Positions 39,139-49,503 of a stretch of DNA of 64,000 bases are shown here, piece by piece (the first letter of the stretch is position 1; every line of letters starts with the position of its first letter). The notes beneath the pieces were generated by a model. It saw only the letters and a program-made list of their open reading frames with translations. It was not told where the DNA came from and did no database searches. Origin of the DNA: an uncultured bacterium (GTDB lineage: Bacteria > Bacillota > Clostridia > Lachnospirales > Lachnospiraceae); assembly GCA_947651225.1 (NCBI GenBank), contig CANSYK010000009.1, positions 18,765-82,764 of the forward strand. The letters are read 5' to 3'. The position numbers were made by a program, and so were the translations under genes.

Positions 39139-39858
39139 TTACCTCGTTTCTACTGACAACGTATCGATGTATTGCATCGTTCCCTGCGCAATCGCCCATG
39201 CCACCTGTCTCTGATAAGCTTCATCACACAGTTTCCTGGCTTCCTCCTGATTGGATAAAAAACCACATTCTACAATCACTGCCGTCTTTTCTGTATTCTT
39301 CAGTAAATAATAATCGGTATTTCCTTTTGCTTCCCTGTGATTGGATGTATCCAACGAACTGATAAGCTGTGCCTGCAAAAGCTTCGCAAAGGTTTCCCCG
39401 CTTTCTGAACCAGAATGGTAAAACACTTGTGCCCCTCTTGAACTTTCTCCTGAAAAACTGTTTTGATGAACACTTATAATTAAATCCACTTCTTCCTGAT
39501 TCATCATCTCTACCCGCTTCTTCAAATCCGCTGTTTTTTTATTCGTATCACTCTCCTGATATAACCCTATATCTGACTCCCGTGTCATGATAACACGACA
39601 CTTTTCCTTTTCCAATGCCTCCTTTAAGAATAGTCCAATCGAAAGATTGACATCCTTCTCATAGGCGCCGTTTACTCCCACTTTGCCTGGATCAATCCCC
39701 CCATGACCACAATCCACAACAACTGTTACCTTTTCTGACACCCCTGCCGTCTGCCTTACCTCATGTAGATGTGCCGCAATCCCTAATGCACAAAGAAACA
39801 ATACACTAAAAAGAGGTACGCTGAATCTACTGTGTTTCATTTTTGACCAAAACTTCAT
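39139..39858 (-). CDS. cwlD: N-acetylmuramoyl-L-alanine amidase, CwlD-like
   Basis: VVVDCGHGGIDPGKVGVNGAYEKDVNLSIGLFLKEALE; VDLIISVHQNSF; VIVECGFLSNQEEA. Confidence 0.85.
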   Translation of the reverse strand: MKFWSKMKHSRFSVPLFSVLFLCALGIAAHLHEVRQTAGVSEKVTVVVDCGHGGIDPGKVGVNGAYEKDVNLSIGLFLKEALEKEKCRVIMTRESDIGLYQESDTNKKTADLKKRVEMMNQEEVDLIISVHQNSFSGESSRGAQVFYHSGSESGETFAKLLQAQLISSLDTSNHREAKGNTDYYLLKNTEKTAVIVECGFLSNQEEARKLCDEAYQRQVAWAIAQGTMQYIDTLSVETR

Positions 39859-39995
39859 AAGATAACCCTTTCTAAGAAAATACATAAAACTCCCATGCTA
39901 CATCAAGCAGCCCCAAAATATTCTTTTTATTCTATCTTATGAGTTAAAGCAATCTGAAATGACTTGTTTCCCTTGTCTTACTATCCACAAATCCT

Positions 39996-41723
39996 CTATT
40001 TATTATACTTTCGAATCATATCCCACACATCACTGATTTCCAGCCCTGCTTTCCAAAATGCCACTCCGCCTATTTTATGCTTTGAAACTTCTTCCATCTT
40101 TACTTTCAGGGAATTGATATCTTCAATCCATATTTTGTGAACAATCTTTCCCTCCTTATATTCCAGGTAATTCATTTCTGTTTTATCATCCCATATTGCT
40201 TTTTCACTGGAATTTTGTAAAATTTCCTGTGCATACGACATAGAACATGCCTCAGAAGAAAGAGCATCCTCCCCACCACCTGTATTTTCTTTCCACAACC
40301 TGGAATAAAATGGCAACGCTATTACTGCCTGCTTCTTTGGCACCTGTTCCAGAATCTTTTCTACAGAATCCTGTACATACCCAATAGAAGACACCGGCCC
40401 TGCCTCTTCTGAACCTGCATAATACTCATCATATGCCATTGTAATCACATAATCCGCAACTTTTGCCTGTTCCCTACGGTTATAATACTCATTGTAATCT
40501 CTTAATGGGTAATTATCAATAGATAATACAATTCCGTTGTTTCTACACATAATTCCCAGCTCACGAATAAACTGTATAAAATCTTCTCCTGACTCCTTTT
40601 TCACATTTTCAAAATCTATATTAATCCCATCTAAACTGTAGCGAATCGCTTCCGCAATTAAATTTTTTGCCAGTCTCCGCCTCTTGCTTGTTTTTTCAAG
40701 CACTTTACCAATCTTCATATTAGGACTAAAATCATTACACAGTCCCCATACCTCAACACCTGCACGGTGCGCCTGCTCAACATAGGTATCACTTGCAATC
40801 GAACTGATGTTTCCATCGTTATCTGATGTTTCAAACCAGGTTGGACAGATTACATTTACCCCTTTAGTACCTGACAGAACAGTAAGCAATCCACTATTCG
40901 CTGCCTGCGTTGTCACCTGATGCCAGACCAGATTAATTTTTTCCTTTTTTAAGATATGGGAATACTTATCTTCTTTAAAATCTGTTTCCTTAACTTCCTG
41001 ATATGCTTTATCCAGGTCTTTTGCCCGAACATACCCTGTTACCCCTGATTTGTCCATAACCTTACAAAAACCAGTATCTTTATTCTCTTTTTCTATGAGG
41101 CGCAGTTTCGCATTTTCTTTCAAATCCACTAAAATATCACTTTTTATATCCGGCTGATAACGAAGGGCACAGTCCGAATCGGTCTTTACACAGTCAATTT
41201 CTTGCCCATAAACATTGTTAATTACAATACGTGTCGGATCATTATAAACCTTATATTCTAATGCAGTATATTCTTTCACATAATCTAACGCAACATACAC
41301 CTTTTCTGCATCTACACGGACAATCTCATAATCCCTGCTGCTTTTACTGTTATTTTCATAACATTCTTTGCTTCCTGGTTCCGCAGAAATCACCGCAGTC
41401 GGCGTTGAATACAACAAAAGATTTTCATTTTTATCCCAATAAAAACGGGAATTTAGCTTTTCTTTTACCATTTCAAAATCAAGATAGACCTGTTTGTCCT
41501 GATAGAGTGCATCAACCTCTAAAACCTCATCCTCAAGGATAATTCGGATATCATTTTTTTCCATCTTATAATAATCGGTTAACTTCATATGCTCCTTACT
41601 TGGAGAAAACTTTCGGTACAGCAAAATTCCAGTAACAATTCCTATTACCGCTACTAGTGCTGCCACTGCCATAATCACTTTTGTATTTTTCTTCATTAGT
41701 CCTAACCCCCAAATTACTTCCAT
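39996..41723 (-). CDS. Membrane-anchored GH18-family protein with SH3-like domain
   Basis: N-terminal TM; SLDGINIDFENV (DxxDxDxE); ADYVITMAYDEYY; SH3-like segment ALRYQPDIKSDIL...GVTGYVRAKDL. Confidence 0.85.
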   Translation of the reverse strand: MEVIWGLGLMKKNTKVIMAVAALVAVIGIVTGILLYRKFSPSKEHMKLTDYYKMEKNDIRIILEDEVLEVDALYQDKQVYLDFEMVKEKLNSRFYWDKNENLLLYSTPTAVISAEPGSKECYENNSKSSRDYEIVRVDAEKVYVALDYVKEYTALEYKVYNDPTRIVINNVYGQEIDCVKTDSDCALRYQPDIKSDILVDLKENAKLRLIEKENKDTGFCKVMDKSGVTGYVRAKDLDKAYQEVKETDFKEDKYSHILKKEKINLVWHQVTTQAANSGLLTVLSGTKGVNVICPTWFETSDNDGNISSIASDTYVEQAHRAGVEVWGLCNDFSPNMKIGKVLEKTSKRRRLAKNLIAEAIRYSLDGINIDFENVKKESGEDFIQFIRELGIMCRNNGIVLSIDNYPLRDYNEYYNRREQAKVADYVITMAYDEYYAGSEEAGPVSSIGYVQDSVEKILEQVPKKQAVIALPFYSRLWKENTGGGEDALSSEACSMSYAQEILQNSSEKAIWDDKTEMNYLEYKEGKIVHKIWIEDINSLKVKMEEVSKHKIGGVAFWKAGLEISDVWDMIRKYNK

Positions 41724-41767
41724 ATAAAACTGTCAGAAAACATAGAGTCCAGATTTTTAACAGTTCC

Positions 41768-41857
41768 TAGAGCGTGTTTGAAAATTCATTCTCACAATCT
41801 GCACTCCCCACTTTGTGGGAGAACATCTTGCAAAAAGCAATTTTCAAACACGCTCTA
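41768..41857. repeat. 90-bp element with perfect 19-bp terminal inverted repeats
   Basis: TAGAGCGTGTTTGAAAATT ... AATTTTCAAACACGCTCTA. Confidence 0.85.
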
Positions 41858-42045
41858 AGGCAATTTGTTATAGTATAACACTTTTTCTGCCTGGTAGCAA
41901 ATCTAAGAAACGACAAATCGTTAGCAATATCAATTTATTACATTGAGCCGATACATAAATTGCACCAGCTCAATGCAAGGAGTATTCAGGGCATAGCCTA
42001 ATCTGTGCAGCAAAGCACATATATTTTCATATGTTTTTTATTTTT

Positions 42046-42270
42046 TCAGACACCTGTGATATGGTCAAAATCAATCCGAACAATTTTACCAGATTCATCG
42101 CCGATATAGCTTTTCATATAGTAATGATTCTCCATGACACCTTTTAGTTCTTCCGCTTCATATAAAGAATAAATTCTTCCATCCACAGCTACAGGAACCC
42201 CCGTTGTCTGCGCAGCATATAGCTCCGATAAAAGCCAGTCATACATTTCATTTTTTAATTCTTTTGATTC
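42046..42270 (-). CDS. Hypothetical protein
   Basis: MESKELKNEMYDWLLSELYAAQTTGVPVAVDGRIYSLYEAEELKGVMENHYYMKSYIGDESGKIVRIDFDHITGV; internal ATG taken as start. Confidence 0.6.
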   Translation of the reverse strand, partial: ESKELKNEMYDWLLSELYAAQTTGVPVAVDGRIYSLYEAEELKGVMENHYYMKSYIGDESGKIVRIDFDHITGV

Positions 42271-42815
42271 CATCTGTTCTTCCTCCCAAATAGCCAGTCC
42301 ATCCAGTACAGTATTGTGATACGCCAAGGACCTTTTATCTTTTTATGCCGCAAGCTGCGAATCCGAATATGCGCAGAACCAGAAGGAACCTTTCTCAGCC
42401 CTGTCTCATATGATAAACTGTGTTCTCCAGAGTGCCTGAATCTTTTTCCCACCTCCCTTTCCTGCGGATTCACACTCACTGCATGTGCTTATTATAGGAC
42501 ACAAAACACTACAAAAGCTATTGGGAAACCCATTAAAAAAAAATTATTATTTTGTGTAAAAATTGACTGGATTTTTTCATTTCCTCACATTTTTCTCACA
42601 TTTGAGAATATTAAACAAAAAAACAAATTCTGCCAGTATTTATTTCTACACTTTAACAAATCATATAGTAGTGTCCTTATCAACCGTTATAAACTTAAGA
42701 TTCATTATGCCAGTCCATTGACTTCTATACCCGATTCACTTATAATTTATACATAGGAAAGACAATTCACTGTTACTATTCACCATATTTTTGTCTTTTC
42801 TAAAGAACTATTATG

Positions 42816-42885
42816 TCAGAGTGTGTTGAATTTGTTTTTAAATCTGTACAATAGATGTGGAAATCCATTTTCAGATATGCTCTGA
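42816..42885. repeat. Degenerate 70-bp relative of the TAGAGCGTGTTTGAAAATT element
   Basis: TCAGAGTGTGTTGAATTTG ... CATTTTCAGATATGCTCTGA. Confidence 0.5.
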
Positions 42886-42905
42886 GTGAGAGGGGAAGTG
42901 AGCCT

Positions 42906-43730
42906 ATGCGAATTGAAAAAATAAACGAAAAGCAAATTCGCTGTACCTTAAACCAAAAAGATTTAAAGGATCGTGAAATCGGTATCAGCGAATTGGCATA
43001 CGGTACAGCCAAAGCAAAGGCATTATTCCGTGATATGATACAGCAGGCTTCCTATGAACTGGGCTTTGATGCTGATGACATCCCACTCATGATTGAAGCA
43101 ATTCCTCTGCTTCCCGAAGCTCTGGTTTTGATTATTACAAAAGTGGAAGACCCTGATGAACTGGACACTCGTTTTTCCTGCTTTACCGAAGAAAGAAACT
43201 GGGAAGAGGAAGATGATTTTGACTATATGGGGCTGGATGGCTATGATGATTTAATTGCATACGAAGAACAATATGATGAGATACCTGATGAAGAAATATG
43301 GGAATTTGCCGAAGATGATTCCAATCTGTTAGATGCACCAGTAAACACTGATCATGCCGAACAGGATTTTATTTCCTTGCCTGAAGTATTAGGTATGGAG
43401 CCCCGTCCAAAGACTTCCCCAGGGAAAAAAACACACGATATTGTTATGATTTTTGCTTTTCCTAAGCTGGAGGACGTTTCCAATCTTTCCAGCCACATTC
43501 ACACAATATATCATGGAGAAAACACCTTATATAAAGATGCATCCTCCGGGACCTATTATCTACTTCTGCACCGTTCTGAGCATGAACCGGAAGAATTCAG
43601 CAGAATATGCAATATTTTATATGAATATGGAACCATTGTTAAGAACTCAGGTTCCAATCAATATTATTATGAAGAACATTTTCGTCCGATTATTAAGAAA
43701 AATGCGGTCGAAGTATTAGCAAAAGTTTAG
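42906..43730 (+). CDS. mecA: Adaptor protein MecA-like
   Basis: MRIEKINEKQIRCTLNQKDLKDREIGISELAYGTAKAKALFRDMIQQASYELGFD; acidic linker; C-terminal MecA fold. Confidence 0.85.
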   Translation: MRIEKINEKQIRCTLNQKDLKDREIGISELAYGTAKAKALFRDMIQQASYELGFDADDIPLMIEAIPLLPEALVLIITKVEDPDELDTRFSCFTEERNWEEEDDFDYMGLDGYDDLIAYEEQYDEIPDEEIWEFAEDDSNLLDAPVNTDHAEQDFISLPEVLGMEPRPKTSPGKKTHDIVMIFAFPKLEDVSNLSSHIHTIYHGENTLYKDASSGTYYLLLHRSEHEPEEFSRICNILYEYGTIVKNSGSNQYYYEEHFRPIIKKNAVEVLAKV

Positions 43731-43746
43731 AATTCCAAAAAAACAC

Positions 43747-43778
43747 CGCCTGTTTTACTTACAGGCGGTGTTTTTTCA
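43747..43778. terminator. Rho-independent terminator after mecA
   Basis: CACCGCCTGTTTTACTTACAGGCGGTGTTTTTT. Confidence 0.8.
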
Positions 43779-43818
43779 TAACAGATATAGAAATTTCCCA
43801 AAGAAAACTCTCCATGGT

Positions 43819-44031
43819 TTATACCTCTTTCTTCGCAAGATAAGTATTCACTGAACTTACCAGCTCCTCCGCATCCAAACCATGTACAACCGCTGCTTCC
43901 TCCAGGCTTTCGCCCTGTGCAGACGGACAGCCAATGCAATGCATTCCTGATGCCATAAGAATTGGCGCAATCCCTGGATCAATCTGAAGCATATCCGCAA
44001 TAACCATTTCTTTGTTTACCGTACTTGCCAT
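43819..44031 (-). CDS. DUF1858-domain protein
   Basis: EMVIADMLQIDPGIAPILMASGMHCIGCPSAQGESLEEAAVVHGLDAEELVSSVN. Confidence 0.88.
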   Translation of the reverse strand: MASTVNKEMVIADMLQIDPGIAPILMASGMHCIGCPSAQGESLEEAAVVHGLDAEELVSSVNTYLAKKEV

Positions 44032-44159
44032 ATTTCTTTCCTCCGCTTTTCTTAGGAACTATATGAAAATAACAATTTCCAGACAGTTTCTTAATTATTT
44101 ATTGAAGTAAAAATACCTTTTCTATTGGTATTTTTTGCAAAATGAACTATTTTATCCCT

Positions 44160-44319
44160 AGTATAACCCAATTTAATTAACCATACCTTTTGCTGGTCTG
44201 CTTTCCCGATAGCACAAGTGTAAAATCCTCAGCGCAGCCCACTGTGCCTACGTTTTTACACCTGCACTCTCAAAAAAACATACTCACCAAAAGATAAGGT
44301 AATTAAATCGGATTATACT
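44160..44319. repeat. ~160-bp MITE-like element with ~32-bp imperfect terminal inverted repeats
   Basis: AGTATAACCCAATTTAATTAACCATACCTTTTG ... CAAAAGATAAGGTAATTAAATCGGATTATACT; inner GTGTAAAA/TTTTTACAC. Confidence 0.75.
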
Positions 44320-44437
44320 AGAGCGTGTTTAAAAAAACCATTTTCACAGAAAAAACTGCCGTACCCAGCTTGTTAAAGCAGGGCCGACAGTTCTGTTACT
44401 GTCCAAAGAATCCCAAGGCCAGTAACTTATCGTTACA

Positions 44438-44608
44438 TTAGCCCTCTGAGATAGCACCTGAAGGACATGTTCCTGCACAAGCACCACAATCGATGCAAGT
44501 ATCTGGATCAATTTCATAATGAGATGCACCCTCTGAGATAGCACCTGCTGGACATCCGCCAGCGCAAGCACCACAGCTGACACAATCATCGCCAATTACA
44601 TATGCCAT
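44438..44608 (-). CDS. 2x[4Fe-4S] ferredoxin (56 aa, below the ORF-track cutoff)
   Basis: MAYVIGDDCVSCGACAGGCPAGAISEGASHYEIDPDTCIDCGACAGTCPSGAISEG; RBS GGAGG upstream on the minus strand. Confidence 0.95.
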   Translation of the reverse strand: MAYVIGDDCVSCGACAGGCPAGAISEGASHYEIDPDTCIDCGACAGTCPSGAISEG

Positions 44609-44691
44609 AGTAGTTGTTCCTCCTTTTATTATGTGATATCCCCATTCTAATACACTTTTGTATTTTTTACAAGAGGGGATTCAAAATCATG

Positions 44692-45903
44692 CTAAAAATC
44701 TACCTCGGTATCATAGTAACAGCACTTCAACAGTTTTTCCATTTCCTCCTGGGAAGGCTGACGTGGATTGGAACCTGTACATGCATCCAATAAAGCATTT
44801 GCCGCAATATCAGAAAGCTTTGACAAAAATTCCTCTTCCGGAACCATGGAAGTATCTGCAATTACACCACCATCTGCATAATTTTTAATCGACTGCGGAA
44901 TCTTAAGGTCATCATTCATTCCACGCAGATATTGAATCAGCAAATCAACTTTCTCGTCATCACTGCTTCCACCAAGTTTCATAAAGTCAGCAATCTCACC
45001 ATAACGTTTCTTTGCCGTTTCATCTTTACTGTTAAAACGGATTACCTTTGGCAGATACATTGCGTTTGCCGCACCATGGATAATATGTCCGCCCTGAAAG
45101 GCTGCCCCTGTCTTATGTGCCATAGAATGTACAATTCCAAGCAATGCATTGGAAAATGCCATACCCGCAAGGCACTGTGCATCGTGCATCTGCGCCCTTG
45201 CTTCCATATCACCGCCAAAAGACTTCACCAGATTTTCCTGAATCATTTTAATCGCCCAAAGAGCAAGCGGATCTGTATAATTGCAGTTTGCCGTTGACAC
45301 ATATGCCTCAATTGCATGTGTCATTGCATCCATTCCCGTATGCGCTACTAACTTAGCAGGCATTGTCTCTGCAAGATCCGGGTCTACAATTGCCACATCA
45401 GGAGTGATTTCAAAATCAGCGATTGGGTACTTAATTCCTTTTTCATAATCTGTGATAATAGAAAATGCGGTAACTTCCGTTGCTGTACCAGATGTAGAAG
45501 GAATCGCACAAAAATGTGCCTTTGTACGAAGTTTGGGAAGCCCAAACACTTTACACATATCTTCAAAGGTAGTTTCTGGATACTCGTACTTAATCCACAT
45601 TGCTTTTGCTGCGTCAATCGGAGAACCACCACCCATTGCCACAATCCAGTCTGGTTTGAAATCCGCCATTACCTGTGCGCCACGCATAACTGTTTCTACA
45701 GAAGGGTCTGGCTCAATTCCCTCAAAAAGCTCAACTTCCATTCCAGCTTCTTTCAAATAGTCAACGGCTTTATCCAAAAAACCATTTCTTTTCATGGAAC
45801 CGCCGCCAACACAGATAATCGCACGCTTTCCCTGCAATCCCTTTAATGCCTCTAATGCTCCTTTTCCATGATACAAATCTCTTGGTAGTGTAAATCTTCC
45901 CAT
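44692..45903 (-). CDS. Iron-containing alcohol dehydrogenase
   Basis: MGRFTLPRDLYHGKGALEALKGLQGKRAIICVGGGSM, AMGGGSPIDAAKAMWI, HSMAHKTGAAFQGGHIIHGAANAMYLP. Start at the MGRFTL methionine proposed. Confidence 0.92.
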   Translation of the reverse strand: MGRFTLPRDLYHGKGALEALKGLQGKRAIICVGGGSMKRNGFLDKAVDYLKEAGMEVELFEGIEPDPSVETVMRGAQVMADFKPDWIVAMGGGSPIDAAKAMWIKYEYPETTFEDMCKVFGLPKLRTKAHFCAIPSTSGTATEVTAFSIITDYEKGIKYPIADFEITPDVAIVDPDLAETMPAKLVAHTGMDAMTHAIEAYVSTANCNYTDPLALWAIKMIQENLVKSFGGDMEARAQMHDAQCLAGMAFSNALLGIVHSMAHKTGAAFQGGHIIHGAANAMYLPKVIRFNSKDETAKKRYGEIADFMKLGGSSDDEKVDLLIQYLRGMNDDLKIPQSIKNYADGGVIADTSMVPEEEFLSKLSDIAANALLDACTGSNPRQPSQEEMEKLLKCCYYDTEVDF

Positions 45904-46015
45904 AATCGACCTCCATTCTGCGCCTTTGCGCATCAACAAATACCGTACATGATAGAACTGTAAAAAAACAGTTCCTTCGCCACCTTGTTCATTGTAACAT
46001 TATAACCTTCCACCG

Positions 46016-47203
46016 TCAACGCAGTTTGATATGATTTAGTATCTCTACAGCAGCTTCCTCCTTTGTCATCAACGGAAGCTCTGCCACAATATCTTTCGTA
46101 ATAATTGTTATAACATTGGTATCGACTCCAAAGCCAGCACCTTCCACTTTTAAATTATTGGCAATTACCATATCCAGATTTTTGCGCTCTAATTTCTCTT
46201 TAGAATTCGCCAGCATATGTTCCGTTTCCATCGAAAAACCGCAAAGAAATTGATTTTCCTTTTTATGCTCTCCCAGATACTTTAAGATATCCCTGGTTCT
46301 CTTTAGCTCAATCGTTCCATCATTTTCTGATTTTTTAATCTTTTCTTCTGCAACAGATACAGGCGTATAATCGGCAACCGCTGCCGCCTTGATAATAAGA
46401 TCCTGTTGTGCCGATACGGAAGTAACCGCTTCAAACATATCCTGTGCGCTCTGAACCTGCATGACCTTAACAAACGGCGGGCAGGCAAGGGAAGTCGGCC
46501 CTGTCACAAGTGTTACCTCTGCTCCCCGCTCCATCGCAACACGAGCCAGGGCATAGCCCATTCTGCCAGAGGAATAATTTGATATAAAACGTACCGGATC
46601 AATCGCCTCTACCGTAGGCCCTGCCGTAATCAGAACTTTTTTTCCTGTTAAATCTTTTTCAAAGCGAATTTCTCTTTTGATATACTCTAAAAGCACTTCC
46701 TCCGAAGGAAGCTTTCCGGCTCCGACATCTTTGCAGGCAAGAAGCCCTACATCTGGTTCAATTATGGTATAGCCATGCCGTTTTAACTTTTCAAGATTCT
46801 CCTGTACAATGGAATTTTCATACATATTCGTATTCATTGCCGGAGAAATAATTTTCGGACAGGGACATGCCATAACTGTTGTGGTAAGCATATCATCCGC
46901 AATTCCATTGGCAATCTTTCCAATTACATTTGCAGATGCTGGTGCAACAAGCACAACATCTGCCTTTTTTGCCAGCGCAACATGCTCCACACTATATTGA
47001 AAATTTCTGTCAAACGTATCAACCAGACACTTATTTCCTGTCAGAGTTTCAAAGGTGATCGGATTAATAAACTGCGTCGCATTTTGTGTCATAAGAACCT
47101 GGACATCTGCCCTAAGCTTTCCTAACATACTTGCCAGATTTGCTATTTTGTAAGCTGCAATGCTCCCAGTAACAGCTAAAACAACCGTCTTTTCATCTAA
47201 CAT
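46016..47203 (-). CDS. coaBC: Bifunctional phosphopantothenoylcysteine decarboxylase/phosphopantothenate-cysteine ligase
   Basis: VVLAVTGSIAAYKIANLASML, ACPCPKIISPAMNTNMYEN, KKVLITAGPTVEAIDPVRFISNYSSGRMGYALA. Confidence 0.96.
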   Translation of the reverse strand: MLDEKTVVLAVTGSIAAYKIANLASMLGKLRADVQVLMTQNATQFINPITFETLTGNKCLVDTFDRNFQYSVEHVALAKKADVVLVAPASANVIGKIANGIADDMLTTTVMACPCPKIISPAMNTNMYENSIVQENLEKLKRHGYTIIEPDVGLLACKDVGAGKLPSEEVLLEYIKREIRFEKDLTGKKVLITAGPTVEAIDPVRFISNYSSGRMGYALARVAMERGAEVTLVTGPTSLACPPFVKVMQVQSAQDMFEAVTSVSAQQDLIIKAAAVADYTPVSVAEEKIKKSENDGTIELKRTRDILKYLGEHKKENQFLCGFSMETEHMLANSKEKLERKNLDMVIANNLKVEGAGFGVDTNVITIITKDIVAELPLMTKEEAAVEILNHIKLR

Positions 47204-47204
47204 T

Positions 47205-47600
47205 TTATCTCATCTCCTGTGATAACTGACCATGCTTTTCGTAGCGTGCTACGCTCTTCACTTTATTATCCTCATCCACAAAAACAACATATGGTTTATG
47301 TTCTTTTGCCTCTTCTGGCGTCATCTCACAATATGCCATAATAATGATATGGTCCTGTACCTGTACCATACGAGCCGCAGCGCCATTCAGGCAAATCATA
47401 CCGCTTCCCGGTTCTCCTGCAATCGTATATGTTTCAAAACGGCTTCCGTTTTCCACATCTACAATCTGTACTTTTTCATATTCATAAATTCCCGCTGCTT
47501 CCATTAACTCCAGATCTACTGTAATACTTCCTACATAATCCAATTCTGCCTGCTGTACAACTGCCCGGTGAATCTTACCTTTTAACATTGTTACTGTCAT
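47205..47600 (-). CDS. panD: Aspartate 1-decarboxylase
   Basis: [60 protein letters not shown]. Confidence 0.96.
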   Translation of the reverse strand: MTVTMLKGKIHRAVVQQAELDYVGSITVDLELMEAAGIYEYEKVQIVDVENGSRFETYTIAGEPGSGMICLNGAAARMVQVQDHIIIMAYCEMTPEEAKEHKPYVVFVDEDNKVKSVARYEKHGQLSQEMR

Positions 47601-47690
47601 ATTTTCTCCCTCATTTCTTATGACTGCCTTAAAAATTGTCCTCGCATATGCAATGCCCCAAACTCTTTGCTTTGCCAAAAATATAATTTC

Positions 47691-48533
47691 CTACTCTTGG
47701 ATAAAATTATCAATCAACCGGGTTTTTCCGATATATACCGCAATTGCCACAAGCACTGGTCCCTCGACTTTTTCAACCGGTTCCAGAGTATTCCAGTCTA
47801 CTACCTCAACATAGTCAATTTTTGCTAAAGGCTCACTTTCTAATTTTTCGGTTATCGTCTGCTTTATCTTTTCTACATCTTCCTCTCCCGCATCAATAAG
47901 AGCCTTTCCTTTCTGAAGAGATTTACTTAAAATAAGAGCTGCCTTTCGTTCTTTTTCATTTAGATATGTGTTTCGTGAACTTTTTGCCAGACCATCTTCC
48001 TCCCGGATAATCGGACAGCCCACAATTTCAATTCCAAAGTTCAAATCGCTGACCATATGGCGGATTACTGCAAGCTGCTGTGCGTCTTTCTGTCCAAAAT
48101 AAGCCTTATCTGGCATTACAATGTTAAATAACTTTGACACAACTGTGCAGACACCTCGGAAATGAATTGGCCTTGACTTCCCACAAAGCCCTCCTGTCAG
48201 AGTGCTCATATCAACAAAAGAAGAAAAATCCTCATGGTACATTTCCTCTGGCTGCGGATGAAAAACTAATGCAGCGCCAGCATTTTCGCAAAGCGCAGAG
48301 TCTCGCTTAAAGTCTCTTGGATAGCTTGCCAAATCCTCCTTTGGCCCAAACTGCATTGGATTGACAAAGACACTGATAACAACCTTATCATTTTCCTTTA
48401 CGGCTCGGTCAATCAGACTTTTATGGCCTTCATGGAGATAGCCCATTGTAGGAACCAGTCCGACAGAAAGCCCCTGCTTTTTCCATTCCTTTACCTGTTC
48501 TCTGACTTCCTGGATTGTTTCTGCTATTTTCAT
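47691..48533 (-). CDS. panC: Pantothenate synthetase
   Basis: VGLVPTMGYLHEGHKSLIDRA, SVFVNPMQFGPKEDLASYPRD, YFGQKDAQQLAVIRHMV. Confidence 0.97.
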   Translation of the reverse strand: MKIAETIQEVREQVKEWKKQGLSVGLVPTMGYLHEGHKSLIDRAVKENDKVVISVFVNPMQFGPKEDLASYPRDFKRDSALCENAGAALVFHPQPEEMYHEDFSSFVDMSTLTGGLCGKSRPIHFRGVCTVVSKLFNIVMPDKAYFGQKDAQQLAVIRHMVSDLNFGIEIVGCPIIREEDGLAKSSRNTYLNEKERKAALILSKSLQKGKALIDAGEEDVEKIKQTITEKLESEPLAKIDYVEVVDWNTLEPVEKVEGPVLVAIAVYIGKTRLIDNFIQE

Positions 48534-48587
48534 GGTTTTACCTCTTCTTTCTTTATTTTGAATGCTTTTCCCAAAACAGAAAAAGCA

Positions 48588-49415
48588 TCAATAAAGTTTT
48601 TCAATTACCTCATCATCTATCTGATAGGTGTGTTCTTTCGCTGGAAAAGTCCCTTCGCCAACTTCTTTTTTATAATCAGTAAACGCCTGTTTCATAACTT
48701 CACCAACACCCGCAAACTGTCTTACAAACTTTGGCACATAATCGGAAAACATACCTAACATATCCTGATATACAAGTACCTGGCCATCACAACCACTGCC
48801 TGCCCCAATACCGATTGTCACAATAGAAAGTTTTTCTGTAATCAAAGCTGCAAGCTTTTCTGGTACGCATTCCAATACAACAGCAAACGCCCCTGCTTCC
48901 TGGACTGCCAAAGCATCTTCCACCAATTTTTTTGCCGCTTCTTCGCTTTTTCCCTGTACTTTATATCCGCCAAATGCATTAATTGACTGCGGCGTCAATC
49001 CAAGATGTCCCACCACCGGAATCCCGGCTTCTGTTATTGCCTTGATTTGCGGACAAACACTGGCTCCTCCCTCTAATTTTACCGCATTGGCACGCCCTTC
49101 TTTCATCAACCGGCCCGCATTCACAACTGCGTCATATACCGATGCCTGATATGACATAAATGGCATATCTGTCACAATCAAAGCCTCCTTCGCCCCTCTT
49201 GCAACTGCTGCTGTATGATGAATCATGTCTTCCATTGTAACTGACAGAGTATCCTCATATCCAAGAATAACATTGCCAAGAGAATCACCTATCAATATAG
49301 AGTCAATTCCTGCCTCATCCATCAGCTTTGCGGTAGAATAATCATATGCTGTAAGCATTGTAACCTTCTCATGATTTTCTTTCGCACGCTGAAATGTACT
49401 CACTGTTTTTTTCAT
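48588..49415 (-). CDS. panB: 3-methyl-2-oxobutanoate hydroxymethyltransferase
   Basis: [66 protein letters not shown]. Confidence 0.97.
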   Translation of the reverse strand: MKKTVSTFQRAKENHEKVTMLTAYDYSTAKLMDEAGIDSILIGDSLGNVILGYEDTLSVTMEDMIHHTAAVARGAKEALIVTDMPFMSYQASVYDAVVNAGRLMKEGRANAVKLEGGASVCPQIKAITEAGIPVVGHLGLTPQSINAFGGYKVQGKSEEAAKKLVEDALAVQEAGAFAVVLECVPEKLAALITEKLSIVTIGIGAGSGCDGQVLVYQDMLGMFSDYVPKFVRQFAGVGEVMKQAFTDYKKEVGEGTFPAKEHTYQIDDEVIEKLY

Positions 49416-49503
49416 TTTCTTCCTCCTTACCTCGCTTTGGCGACTTTAATAATATAGCAAATAGCTATTCATATACAGAAATGCTGTCTACGCACTTTCC
49501 TGT

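Noticed and set aside
44344-44595. 83-aa ORF MAMIVSAVVLALADVQQ...
   Set aside because: Out-of-frame translation over the real 56-aa ferredoxin (44438-44608, minus).
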